Position numbers and translations under genes: made by a program. Under the pieces are notes generated by a model, which saw only the letters and a program-made list of their open reading frames with translations, had not been told where the DNA came from and did not search any database. A stretch of 64,000 nucleotides of DNA from Unio delphinus (lineage: Eukaryota > Mollusca > Bivalvia > Unionida > Unionidae), in assembly GCA_029339505.1 (NCBI GenBank), contig JAQISU010000171.1, forward strand, positions 322,501-386,500. The letters run 5' to 3'. Positions 53,746-63,911 of the stretch are shown piece by piece. Every line of letters begins with the position of its first letter. The stretch's first letter is position 1.

Positions 53746-54665
53746 ATGGAATCTATTTATTATTCTCCGAAAGGATACTGGGAGGGTAAAGCATCAATCA
53801 GTAAACTCTCCAACGCCGCAAAAGTAAAAAAAGCCCACTGCGGCTAATTGGTTACCCAAACAGGCTATATGGCAAATCTATTTACCGCGTCCTAAACAAA
53901 TCATCTTTTCATATTTTGATGTTATCGTACCCAATGAAGTTCATCAAGCTGATTTATCATTTTTGCCGCATGACGAAGGTTATAAATACGCGCTAATTGT
54001 AGTTGATGTTGCGAGTCGATACAAACAAGCAGAGCCGCTAAAAACAAAGTCAGCCACTGAAGTAGCTTCTGCATTTGAAAGCATTTATCGACGAGGTCCA
54101 CCACGCTGGCCAAATCTATTACAAGTTGATCCTGGCAAGGAATTTCAAGGTGTGGTTTCATCCACAATGAAACATCACAATGTCACAATACGACGAGGAC
54201 ATACTGCACTGCATCGCGATCAGGCAATTGTTGAACGATTCAATCGGACTCTTGCTGAGCGGTTATTTGGATATCAATACGCAAAAGAATTCATCCAAGA
54301 AAAAAGATCTCGTGAATGTGTCAAAAGGTTACCAGGGGTAGTTGCAGCGCTAAATAACGAGATTACTCGAATAATCAATATGAAACCTAACAACGCAATA
54401 TAAAAGTATATACCACAACCACGAAACGCTAGCGTTTCCCAGCCAATTCTCGGCAATGTCACCGTGAGATATTTATTTGAACCAGGAGAACTCGAAGGTG
54501 GTAAAAAAAGAGCTACTGATCCTATTTGGAGTGTCACTATGCATAAAATATCTACTATAACACGACCAACTGGTAGACCAGCAATCTATAGATTGGATTC
54601 AACTGCTCCTCAGCGGGGTTTTACACGCGAACAACTACAAGTGATACCTGACAATACTCGTTGCC
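53746..54665 (+). pseudogene. Polinton integrase of element D, frameshifted
   Basis: Starts MESIYYSPKGYWEGKASISK. A frameshift near 53830; open from 53963: Asp in LLQVDPGKEFQG and Glu in DQAIVERFNRTLAERLF. A TAA at 54401 (after PNNAI) is followed by the readable tail LFEPGELEGGKKRATDPIW. A 12-bp palindrome AACGCTAGCGTT lies inside the linker at 54425. Joined to pX-like sequence at about 54665. Confidence 0.82.
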
Positions 54666-54822
54666 ATCTACAACAGTGATGCCTGCAAGTGTCAGCAAAG
54701 CAATAAATAGCGCAGTGGAAGAAAAATTAGCATCGTTAGTGGCTGCGCCACTGGCGAACAGTAACCAAGATGATATCGCAAACATTATAGCTGGAAGCGG
54801 TTTGAAATTACGACGACGATGA
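54666..54822 (+). pseudogene. pX-like protein of element D, C-terminal remnant
   Basis: Reads TVMPASVSKAINSAVEEKLA, then IANIIAGSGLKLRRR and TGA, matching the C-terminal third of the A and B proteins. The upstream two thirds are deleted. Confidence 0.7.
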
Positions 54823-54884
54823 TGATTGCAAAGTAATGGAAACTCTTTGAGTGAAAATCTTTGATTTGTCAACTCGTGAGTTAA

Positions 54885-54923
54885 AACGCTAGCGTTAAAC
54901 TCATGAGTTAAAACGCTGGCGTT
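54885..54923. repeat. AACGCTAGCGTT palindromes between pX-like and MCP, element D
   Basis: AACGCTAGCGTT at 54885-54896 and AACGCTGGCGTT at 54912-54923, with CTCATGAGTT between. Exact copies of the first also lie at 20475-20486, 24811-24822 (inside a gene, encoding NASV) and 54425-54436 (inside the integrase). Confidence 0.7.
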
Positions 54924-54961
54924 TCCAATTGAAAACACTGATGTGAATAATAATAATAATA

Positions 54962-56357
54962 ATGTTTATAAAAACAGCTGATCCCGCGTTCGATATGGAT
55001 GCCCCAGTACGCAAAGATGTTTCTGTGCGCGATTATCAATTTTATTCCTATCATGGAGTACAACCAGATATTCGATCGCGAATTGAACTTCAAGTCCATG
55101 ATACCAGCAAATACTTTCTACCCGCTGAAGCGTTTATCGAAGTAGAAGGAGAATTTGTACAACGTACTGATACTCCTGCTGTACCCGCACAGTATCTAGA
55201 TGGTGCCAAAGTCGGCTTAGTCAATAATGGTATCATGTCGCTATTTGAGAGTGCAAGATATCTCATTGACGGAAAAGAGATTGAGTCTATATAACGTGAT
55301 GTTGATGTGGCTACAACAATAATTGGGTTAGCAAGATATTCTGACGATTATACAAGATCAGCAGGTCCGTCTATGATGTTTGCAAAAGATAATAAAAACA
55401 CTGCTGGACCCACTCAATACATTGTACGACGACCAAATAATAATGCTGGTGCTGCTGCTGTTGATGTCGAGAATATGATCATAAATACTGATCCCCAGTA
55501 CAATCTAGGAGCTGCAACACGAATAGCAATGTTGGCAGGACAACGTAGATCGTTTTCATCATATATTTGGATTCTGTAGAAATGTACGAAAAGTTATTTA
55601 CGGAGCGAAGTATACAGTAGTACTCGTGCGAAAGGGTAGTGACGATGATGCAATCTGGAGAATTTCAGCGGATCCTGCAAATCTAGATGCTGATGCTGGT
55701 AAAGTCATTTTAACAAAACTGTCATTGTTGATGCCAGTAATGACTCCATCAATCACTACAGAAGAACGATTACTATCATTTATGGATGTGGGTGGCAAAT
55801 CATTGCTAAGTTGGCTAACAACAACAACAGATGTTAAACAATCAAATATCAATGGTACATTTACATGGAACCTGGCATCACAACAAGGCGTTTCAGCTCC
55901 ACGTCATATATTTATTGTTTTGCAGGATATGACAAGAGTTAATTCACAATTGCACAGCCATATGATATTTGATTCATTAGGAGTTACTGATGTCTCGGTG
56001 AGAATGAACGGACAGCAGGAACCATCTTAGGATATACAACTTAATTACGGTCAAAACCATATTGCACGCGTGTACCATCGCATGCTGTCATATATGGGCC
56101 GTGATCAAAATGTTGATACTGGTTTGCAAATATCGCAATATGATTTTAAGAACTTGTATCCGATCTACTACTTTTCGCTGGAACATCTTGATTTAACAAG
56201 GCAATCCGTCGTTGATATACACTTCAGAGCTAATGTCCTTCGTGGCGCTATTGCTAATTATAGAGCGGTTGCTGTCATTCTCAGTGATAAATCAATGTTA
56301 CTTGAAGGCGTTGGCGGACGAATAAGACTTATTGATGCACCAGTGGAAAATCTTTGA
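54962..56357 (+). pseudogene. major capsid protein of element D, broken
   Basis: MFIKTADPAFDMDAPVRKDV, RDYQFYSYHGVQPDIRSRIE, HDTSKYFLPAEAFIEVEGEF, GLARYSDDYTRSAGPSMMFA, LYPIYYFSLEHLDLTRQSVV and DIHFRANVLR. Lesions: TAA at about 55292, a 20-30 bp deletion with a frameshift near 55560 (HIFGF block), and TAG at about 56028. Otherwise full length and very close to A. Confidence 0.84.
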
Positions 56358-56433
56358 TTGAAAAATCCTTGTTGAAATCGTAAACGATTTCGCAATTAGA
56401 TCAATTGAAAGCATAAATGTGTTTTACAATAAA

Positions 56434-57402
56434 ATGCCATATAGTGTTGTTTGTGTCAAGCTGACTGATGGTCAAGTCAAGAAATTAAAATCAAATTCTG
56501 CTAAAGAATGTGGAACCACAATAACGTTGAAACCAGCGCAGATGTCCGGCGGTACACAATAAATATCATTGACGGATCATCAAATCAAACATTTCAATGA
56601 TGCGCTAAAGAATAAGCAAGGGGTTCAAATTGTATTTTCGAAGGCTGCAGTCGCCAACATGATAAAATCAGGTGGTATATTTCCATTGCTAGCTGCAATA
56701 TCAGCATTGATTGCAGCGGCCGCCCCAGCGGTGGCGAAAGCGGCGGCGTTGGGAGCCGTTGGTACCGCTGCAGGGATGGCACTAAAAATGGCAATTGGGC
56801 AGGGTTATAAAACAAAGGGAAAGGGTCTAAGACTACCAGGAATCCAGTATTCATGGTACAGCGGCGAGCGGCTTAAGAATACCAGGAACGGTTTATTAGT
56901 GGAAAACCCAATTGTTCCCATGTCCAATTTTGATTTAATTGACGCTGATAAAGATTAGCGATAAAAAACTTCAGAGGGTTTTTTATGAGAGATCAATTCC
57001 CGTGAAAACCAAATAACGTTGAAAGCGGTATCATCAATCTTGATATCTCCAACGGTGAGGGAACTCACTGGGTTGCATACGCGATTGATCCACGTGGGAT
57101 TGTTTATTTTGATTCATATGGGTTAGCCCCACCAAAAGAGTGTATGCAGTATATATCAAATCGCTCAATTCCGATTTTTTATTCCACGCTGCCAACACAA
57201 AAATTAAATGATCTACCAATATGCGGCCGTGAAGTATTAAATGTCCTCGCGGAGATATCATTAAAATCCTTTAGTGAAAATTCAAAGAATTTTCCACAGG
57301 GAAACCTCCCTACCCCATGTGGTTGTAAACGAATATACCAGTGGAAGGTTTTTAGTGAAAAAATCCATAAATTGAAAACACAAGTTGCGCTAACAATAAT
57401 GA
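56434..57402 (+). pseudogene. pVI-like protein fused to cysteine protease, element D, broken
   Basis: MPYSVVCVKLTDGQVKKLKS, a stop near 56560, then one frame 56569-56958 that holds the Ala-rich helix (GGIFPLLAAISALIAAAAPA), a basic linker (GYKTKGKGLRLPGIQYSWYS) and the protease start PMSNFDLIDADKD. Two stops follow. The rest keeps His in GEGTHWVAYAID, Asp in YFDSYGLAP and Cys in PICGREVLNVLAEI. The end has an altered sequence (KIHKLKTQVALTI) and stays in frame with the fibre gene. Confidence 0.72.
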
Positions 57403-58389
57403 TTGATATTTGGGGACGTTCTATTTCAATGTCGAAATCAAGAGCGGAAACATCTGCGAATTCTATCAAGGATGTAAAAAAAATAATTGAAGATGAAATC
57501 GCTGAGACGTTGAATATAGCAAGTGTTGACCCCGGGGAAATAGTTGTATTTCAAGATCGCCAGGGCAAATTGAAAACCAGTAATGTGTCGTTGGATGACA
57601 TTTTAACACGACAAAGCGATGTTGCTGAAAACACAATAGCGTTGTATTCCAACGATGGCAAACTCAAACCGGGCGCACTTATATCTACGATCACAACTAC
57701 ACTTGCCGACTACGATAAAGAATTTGACGATCATGTGAAAAATTATAACCAATTTCGCAAAAATGTCATTCATAAGTTCTTTGGGTCTCCAATGGTAGTT
57801 ACGCCACACCTTGCGGATATTAATTCGTTTATTGATGATCAAAAGGTCATTAATGACCTCACTGATTAATTTTTTACAACAACAACATCCGAAAACGTTA
57901 AAACTACATATTCGGAAATAATCAAAAAACTTAATTAAATCGCTGATATTAAAAATCTATCGAGGATAGTAAAACAACAGTTGATGCCGTCAAAGATGAT
58001 TTTCCAAAAATGGTGAACGACTAGACAAGATAAAAATTCCACACACCGTAGCGAATATCCACAATATTGCTTACATGGCGGCTAGTGGAAATTTCGATTG
58101 GGTAAAAGACACTAATGACCGAATAAATTTTACTCCAACCGTAGCAGGTATCTATCGATTTACGTTAACTACATTTGGCGGGGATAATTTTAATATTAGA
58201 GATAATTATGGCAGTATAGGCCAAAACCAAACTGCTGTAAATACAATAACACAGCAAATTAATGCAAATCTCACTTGCACTATTTTTATATTATCGACTA
58301 TTCAAGTTGTTAGAGTTAGATCGCCAATAACATATGTGATAGGATTTGTAGCAAATATACCCAAAAATCCCGCACATGAAAGTGTTTAA
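57403..58389 (+). pseudogene. fibre-like protein of element D, broken
   Basis: MIDIWGRSISMSKSRAETSA, DEIAETLNIASVDPGEIVVF, QDRQGKLKTSNVSLDDILTR, ALYSNDGKLKPGALISTI and one FFGSPMVV unit. Stops and shifts between 57867 and 58070. C-terminal head in frame 58075-58389: NFDWVKDTNDRINFTPTVAG, IYRFTLTTFGGDNFNI. Shares the head motif GIYRFTL / GIYRLTL with B. Confidence 0.62.
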
Positions 58390-58415
58390 TTCAACGATGA
58401 CTATTTAAAATAACG

Positions 58416-58915
58416 ATGACATCACATCAATATCGCTATGATACGGTCAGAGAATTTGCAATGAAACTCAAAACACTCGCTGAGGAGTATGCAATGAAAA
58501 TAAAAAAAATACAGCAGGAGAATTACAGTCATTGACGTTACAGTGTACTCGGTGTCATGCGTTCTCGTTGGCGCCGGAATAATACTCGCATCATTTACAA
58601 TGATTGCTCCGGTCGTAGTTCCAATTTGCATTTCTGCGGTGGCTACAATTGCGGGTATATCAACCGGGATAACAAAAAAATATCATCATGCAGCCAACGC
58701 AAACTGCAAGATTACGCGGTTATGTTCCATGCTGTATCAACCGCGTACTCGCAATTATCCTCGATGATATCGTCGTCACTCGATGATACAGTAATTACCG
58801 ATGACGAGTTTTCAGCGATGGTACGTGTTTACGATTCCGTGATGTCAAAATTAGAGCGACAACATGAGTATAATAACAATGGCAACATCGCAAGAACTAC
58901 TTCAACGAATATATA
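58416..58915 (+). pseudogene. two-TM membrane protein of element D, frameshifted
   Basis: MTSHQYRYDTVREFAMKLKT, LAEEYAMKIKK. A shift at the A-run near 58505 leads to VIDVTVYSVSCVLVGAGIIL and SFTMIAPVVVPICISAVATI. Another shift near 58680 leads to the tail (VSTAYSQLSSMISSSLDDTV, SKLERQHEYNNNG). It has one copy of the tail, without the duplication of A and B. Confidence 0.72.
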
Positions 58916-60261
58916 AGCAGAAAATACCAACCCGGTGAAAACCAACATGATCTCAATAACCTCAACGAATCCTGAATTCAGTGTGAATTTCCCTTCTCCG
59001 ATTCCCGTGAAGGAGATAGCGCTGGCAAAACTACGAGTGTATCACAGTTGGCCTAATATACGATCCAAACCATTTGGTTGTCAACAACCATATAATTCTT
59101 TAGTATTTGCGTGGAAAAAAACGTGAAGATGGAAACTCAGATTCGAATGTTGTTTCCATGCCAACTGGGTCGTACCAAATTGAACAAATTGATGCTGAAT
59201 TGCAACGTAGAATAAAATCGATTACTGGAAAAGAATCAAAAATTGCTATTAAAGTTCATCAACCGACGTTATCATCCCCGATTGAAATAAGCACAGAGGG
59301 ATACGCCGTGGATATTTATAACAGCTCAATAAGAACAGTGTTAGGTTGGCCTGAAATACGACCTGAACGAAAAGAACCGGTTTATACACATGAACCACAA
59401 AAATCCGATTATGTCACCGACGTGATAAAACCCGATAATCCAATAAAAAGTTATAAAGATCACAGAATCACTATAGATTTTTTTGGTATCGGATACTAAC
59501 CAACTGGGAGAGAGAAGGAAGGGGAGGAAATAGAGGGACATCATTTTGTTAACGAACCTAGAATTATTGAAAATTTCACAGCAATGAATAATGATATTTC
59601 ACTATTGTTAATATCTCTTAAATCTGGTACTCTCACTCGAGATGAATTTATCAGCGTCATAGAAACATGTAACAAAATTATTGATGATATGGAAAAATTT
59701 ACAAATTATTCAGGATATAATCGATGATGATTCCCCCATGTCGAGAACAGAATTTGCAAAAAAATATAATATCCAGTTAAAGATATTCCAACATTTAAAC
59801 TACCCGGATATAAAGTACCAGATTTAAAGAAACAACTTAACGACACCATCGATATTGGTTTTAAAATAATTTACAACACATGGAAAAGAAATCTCCCCGT
59901 GGAAGATTTAACCATCCTCAAATATAATAATGACCCAGATGGCGGTGGTAGACATATTGTCCCACATAACGTCAATGTAACCACAGTGATTGCGCTCAAT
60001 TTAGTATGTGATGCTATCGAAGGAAGGTATCAAATTAATTTTGAGCAATCAAATCATCCTCAGCAGGGATATATTTTATACTCTTTTGCACCAACAGCTC
60101 CACCCGGATTTCTAATAATTGAGGACCCAACTAATCCAGTCTATATGCGATGTCATAATAATTCGCTAACGAGAATTAATTTTAGACTCACTGACCAGTC
60201 CAATAATCTAATTAATCTACAAGATGAGGTGTTAGCGATTAGTCTGTTTGTAAAGTCGTAA
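58879..60261 (+). pseudogene. minor capsid (penton-like) protein of element D, broken
   Basis: ATG at 58879 inside the TM tail (MATSQELLQRIYKQK). After an early stop it reads TSTNPEFSVNFPSPIPVKE, LRVYHSWPNI, a shift near 59110, LQRRIKSITGKESKIAI, more shifts between 59500 and 59780, and the intact end HNVNVTTVIALNLVCDAIEG, TDQSNNLINLQDEVLAISLF. About 85% like A by eye. Confidence 0.8.
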
Positions 60262-60271
60262 ACCATTTTCA

Positions 60272-60471
60272 TCGTAAATTGCTAGCAATTTCAAGGATAA
60301 TTTATTAACCGGCAGCGGCTCGGGGGCGCAATGGCGTCATTTTTTTTTGGCTGGAAAATCCATTAAGATTTCACTGAAGCGTTATTTTGCCGAAAGGACA
60401 GCATTTGTAGGAAGCCTTAGATTAGCGAATGGACTCCTGGAAAAGTTTTAGGATTCGTTCCCTCTGCTGCT
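60272..60471 (-). repeat. element D right terminal region
   Basis: Outer 72 bp pair with the left end. The inner part (60304 onward, AGCGGCTCGGGGGCGC) resembles an inverted copy of the tip, as in A and B, and so may be the inner edge of an originally longer repeat. Confidence 0.7.
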
Positions 60472-60476
60472 CAGAG

Positions 60477-60568
60477 CGATCGCTGTTATACTTAGCGACA
60501 GAGCAGTATTACTCGAGGGTGTTGGTGGACGAATGCGAGTCGTTGATGCACCCGTAGAGAACATGTAA
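60477..60568 (+). pseudogene. major capsid protein of element C, C-terminal end
   Basis: Resumes after element D: ILSDRAVLLEGVGGRMRVVD and APVENM, then TAA, identical in pattern to the end of the A and B proteins. Together with 16426-17363 and 52341-52662 it completes the C capsid gene. Confidence 0.85.
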
Positions 60569-60594
60569 TTACAATCAATCAAGTAAATATAAAA

Positions 60595-61448
60595 ATGTAT
60601 AGTCATGTTAACGCAACTCTGACTCAAGGTCAGATAACAAAATTACAATCAAAAAACGAAAATCAATGTGGGGCAAAAATAACGTTAAAGAAAAAAAAAT
60701 GAGTGGTGGTCCAAACAAATTATCGTTAACCGGTAATCAGCTTAAACGTTTCAATAAAGTTCTGGTATCAAAAACTGGAGTTTAACTTGAATTTTCTCCA
60801 AGTGCCATCAAAGATATGAATAAACCAGGAGGTATATTTCCACTTCTTGCAGTAATATCAGCATTAATTGCTGCAGCCGCACCTGCAGTTGTAAAAGCAG
60901 CTGCGTTAGACGCTGTTAGATCCGCCGCTGGAATGGCATTACAGAAAGCAAAAGGAAAAGGGTATACAAAAGGGATGCGGTCTCAGACTTGCGGGAACTT
61001 ATCTAGGAAAGGGACTGAGATTTCCAGGAATGTAATACCGATGTCAAATTTTGATCTGATAAATGCTACTAAAACATTAAAAGAAAAACATTTTAGAGGA
61101 ATATTTATGCGCATTCAATTACCGAAACAACCACATCACGTTGAAATCGGTATCATCAATCTCGATTCGAATTCCGGTTCAAAATCTCACTGGGTTGCAT
61201 ATGCGATTGATCCACGCCGTATTGTTTATTTTGATTTGTAAGGACTATCACCACCAGTTGAATTTTTCAATTATATTAATCAATTACCTGCCAGAACTTG
61301 GTTTTCAACGTTACCGACACAGACAATGACAGATCCACCGATATGTGTCGTGAATCTATCGCTGTACTTGATGCGATATCAAAATCAACTAAACCACCTC
61401 ATAAAGTTGTACAAGAATACACAAGTAATCGTTTGACAGGTATTTAAA
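60595..61448 (+). pseudogene. pVI-like protein fused to cysteine protease, element C, broken
   Basis: MYSHVNATLTQGQITKLQSK; a shift at an A-run near 60697; then one open frame 60816-61241. That frame runs from the Ala-rich helix (GGIFPLLAVISALIAAAAPA) through a basic linker to MSNFDLINATKTLKEKHFRG, the catalytic His in SKSHWVAYAID and YFD. A TAA at 61240 interrupts YFDSYGL. A further shift destroys the Cys region (PPICV). The in-frame join between the pVI-like part and the protease is clear here. Confidence 0.72.
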
Positions 61449-61465
61449 AATAGTACATATATATA

Positions 61466-62595
61466 ATGGTTGATATTTACGGAAGATCTTTGATCAGAAA
61501 AACCGAGAAAGGAATCTATAAAGATTTCGAAGCATCAAAATATGCAACTAAGGATGACCTTGCTGATATTATGAACCTCGCTGGGGTTCACCGAGATGAA
61601 GTTGTTATTTTTCAGGACAAACACGGTGGTTTTGAAAACAAGAAATATTAAGTGGAATGATATAGTTCGTAGGGTTCTTGAAGCTGCTATGGATAATATT
61701 CTGGTATTTACCGCCTGCGGAAAAATGCGAGATTCAGGTATATCGATAGAATATATCAGGAGTGAAATTGTAAAAAATGTTCAAAAACGATTATCAACGT
61801 CAGGTGGTGTATTAACAGGAGAACTTTCCATGAACGGAAATAAAAAAACTGTCTTGAGAGATCCAACATCAGATAAAGATGCGGCAACAAAAAGCTACGT
61901 TGATACTGTTGATGGTAAATTATCTACGTTAAAAACCGAACATGATGCCTTTAATGGTAAACTATCCACTTTAAAAACCAAATACGAAACTCACATAAAT
62001 TATCACAATACCGTAGACGGAAAATTATCTACGTTGAGAGCCGAGTATGACGTTCACGTAGGTGCGTTTACAAGTCTCCGTAGAAACTTCAGAAAGATCG
62101 ATGAAATTACAGATGAATTCTTCGGAAACCATTAATCGCTGATACGAAACTTTCTGATATTTTAACATCAATCGATACGATTAAGAAAACACAGGGATAT
62201 ATTGTGAGTGATGTTCATAATATTATTAATAAAATTGATCTCCTTGAAAAATATTAGGGTAAAATTCTCCACAGGCGGATTAACAACGTCGTATACACAA
62301 TATCATCGACATCAACATCATGTTCTCAACAAAATAATACTATCAAACATACCACGGAAGTTACTGGCGTGTTCAGGGTTTCTGTGTTTATTAGTACAAA
62401 ATTCGATATTCGATATTTACTACGTATCCATTGCGTCACTCAACAGATATGTGGTCTGGAACCGTATCTGTTATATTAACCCGTGGAGACGAAAAAACAT
62501 TTATCCTGGTTGCATCCGACAAAATATTAACTGCAGCAACGATCTGGGGGTGTCTAGAATTTGTTGCCGAAACACCTCAATTGATTAAAGCGTAA
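61466..62595 (+). pseudogene. fibre-like protein of element C with coiled-coil shaft, broken
   Basis: MVDIYGRSLIRKTEKGIYKD, MNLAGVHRDEVVIFQDKHGG, stop at 61650. Frame 61596-62135 has a motif found in many phage and virus fibres (ELSMNGNKKTVLRDPTSDKD then AATKSYVDTV). It is followed by three repeats of DGKLSTLK-type coiled-coil sequence and EITDEFFGNH. The end (62208-62590) is too frameshifted to read as one frame. The N-terminal anchor (MVDIYGR) matches MIDIWGR in A, B and D, but the shaft is different. Confidence 0.62.
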
Positions 62596-62600
62596 ATAAT

Positions 62601-63062
62601 ATGGACTACAGATACAATCAAGCGTGTGAGTGGCAAGATAAATTAAAATCTATCGTTGATACTTACACCATAAAAGTAAAAAAAAATATCACAGACGTGT
62701 AATTGTCATTGACATTATTGTATACTCAGTCTCCGCGGTTGTTGCTGGAGCCGGTCTTTTATTATCCGCGAGAACAATGACATCACCTGGGGTCATAACG
62801 ATCTGTGTTTCAGCGTCAACTGCGATCGCTGCAGTTTTTAATATAATCGCAAAATATATCAACATGCATGAATGAAAAATTATCCGATTATGCGGTGAAG
62901 TTAAACGCGTTAACGGCGGCGTATTCTAAACTATCTCAGTTAATATCTGAAAGCCACAACAATGTTTCAATTTTCAATTCTGAGTTCGCATTAATGACTA
63001 AAATATTCTCCGAAGCAATGACTGTGATAGAATCTACACCCATTAAAGTTACAGATAAATAG
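62601..63062 (+). pseudogene. two-TM membrane protein of element C, frameshifted
   Basis: MDYRYNQACEWQDKLKSIVD. A shift near 62680 leads to VIVIDIIVYSVSAVVAGAGL and a second hydrophobic segment (VITICVSASTAIAAVFNII). A shift near 62870 leads to NEKLSDYAVKLNALTAAYSK and SEFALMTKIFSEAM. The most diverged copy. Confidence 0.68.
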
Positions 63063-63066
63063 ATAA

Positions 63067-63911
63067 ATGTCAGCACAATAACTATTGCAACAGATTGCCA
63101 AGAATACATCACCAGTGAAAACAACTATGATATAAGTGAGCACAACCAATCCTGAATTTAGTATTAATTTTCCAACTGCAATTTCAGCAAAAGAGATTGC
63201 ACTTGCACAACTGCGAGTATATCATAGTTGGCCAAATATCAGATCTGAACCGTTTGGTGGATTACCTCCAAATAATTCGCTTGTACTTGCAAACAAAAAT
63301 AAACCAGATGGAACCCCATATTTCTTTGTTGTTTCTATCCCCACTGGTAGTTATCAGATTGAACAAATCGACGATGAATTCCAGAACATAATAAAAGCAG
63401 CAACAACAAAAAAAAAGAATAAAAAAAAACTATTACTTTTCACTAACCAACATTATCATCTGTAATTGAAATAAAATCTCCCGATTACGTCGTAGATATT
63501 TATCGATCATTGATAAAAACTGTTCTAGGATGGCCTGATGAAACTCCACCACATCCTGATGAGGTTCTCAGATTTAACAATAATCCAGATGCTGAAAGCA
63601 GGCATATTTCACCAGAGATTGTAAATATAACATCAACAATTGCAGTCAATCTTGTATGTGATGTAATCAATAGTAGTTATCAAACAGATCTTGGGATATC
63701 AAATCAAGCTCAACAAGGATACGTTCTTTACACATTTACTCTAATGGTTCATCCTGGATCATTGATTGTGCAAGAACCAATCAATGCAGTGTATCTACGC
63801 ATGCATAATCAATACTTGTCAAGAATTCATTTTAAACTCACCGACCAGAGTGGACACTTGATTGATTTACGTGGCGAGGTTTTACTGATAAATCTCAATG
63901 TAAAATCGTAA
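63067..63911 (+). pseudogene. minor capsid (penton-like) protein of element C, broken and shortened
   Basis: MSAQ then a stop; VSTTNPEFSINFPTAISAKE, LRVYHSWPNI, SLVLANKNKPDGTPYFFV and GSYQIEQIDDEFQ; a shift near 63420; TVLGWPDETPPHPDEVLRFN. It joins the N-terminal part directly to the C-terminal domain (NNPDAESRHISPEIVNITST, LTDQSGHLIDLRGEVLLINL). The about 130-residue middle present in A is missing, so this is either a deletion or a shorter ancestral form. Confidence 0.75.

Larger units (their letters stand above)
52663..60471. mobile_element. Polinton/adintovirus-like element D (7.8 kb, internally deleted)
   Basis: Ends AGCAGCAGAGTGGGCCAATC and complementary GGATTCGTTCCCTCTGCTGCT. Inverted repeats are about 72 bp. 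Target duplication CAGAG lies at 52658-52662 and 60472-60476, in the MCP gene of C. Order: ATPase (minus), Zn/PLA2, integrase, a pX-like remnant, MCP, pVI-like/protease, fibre, TM and mCP (all plus). The polymerase-helicase and scaffold genes are gone: the integrase end is joined to the pX-like C-terminus at about 54665. The ATPase C-terminus and the inner part of the left terminal repeat are also deleted. It would have depended on relatives for replication. Confidence 0.9.
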
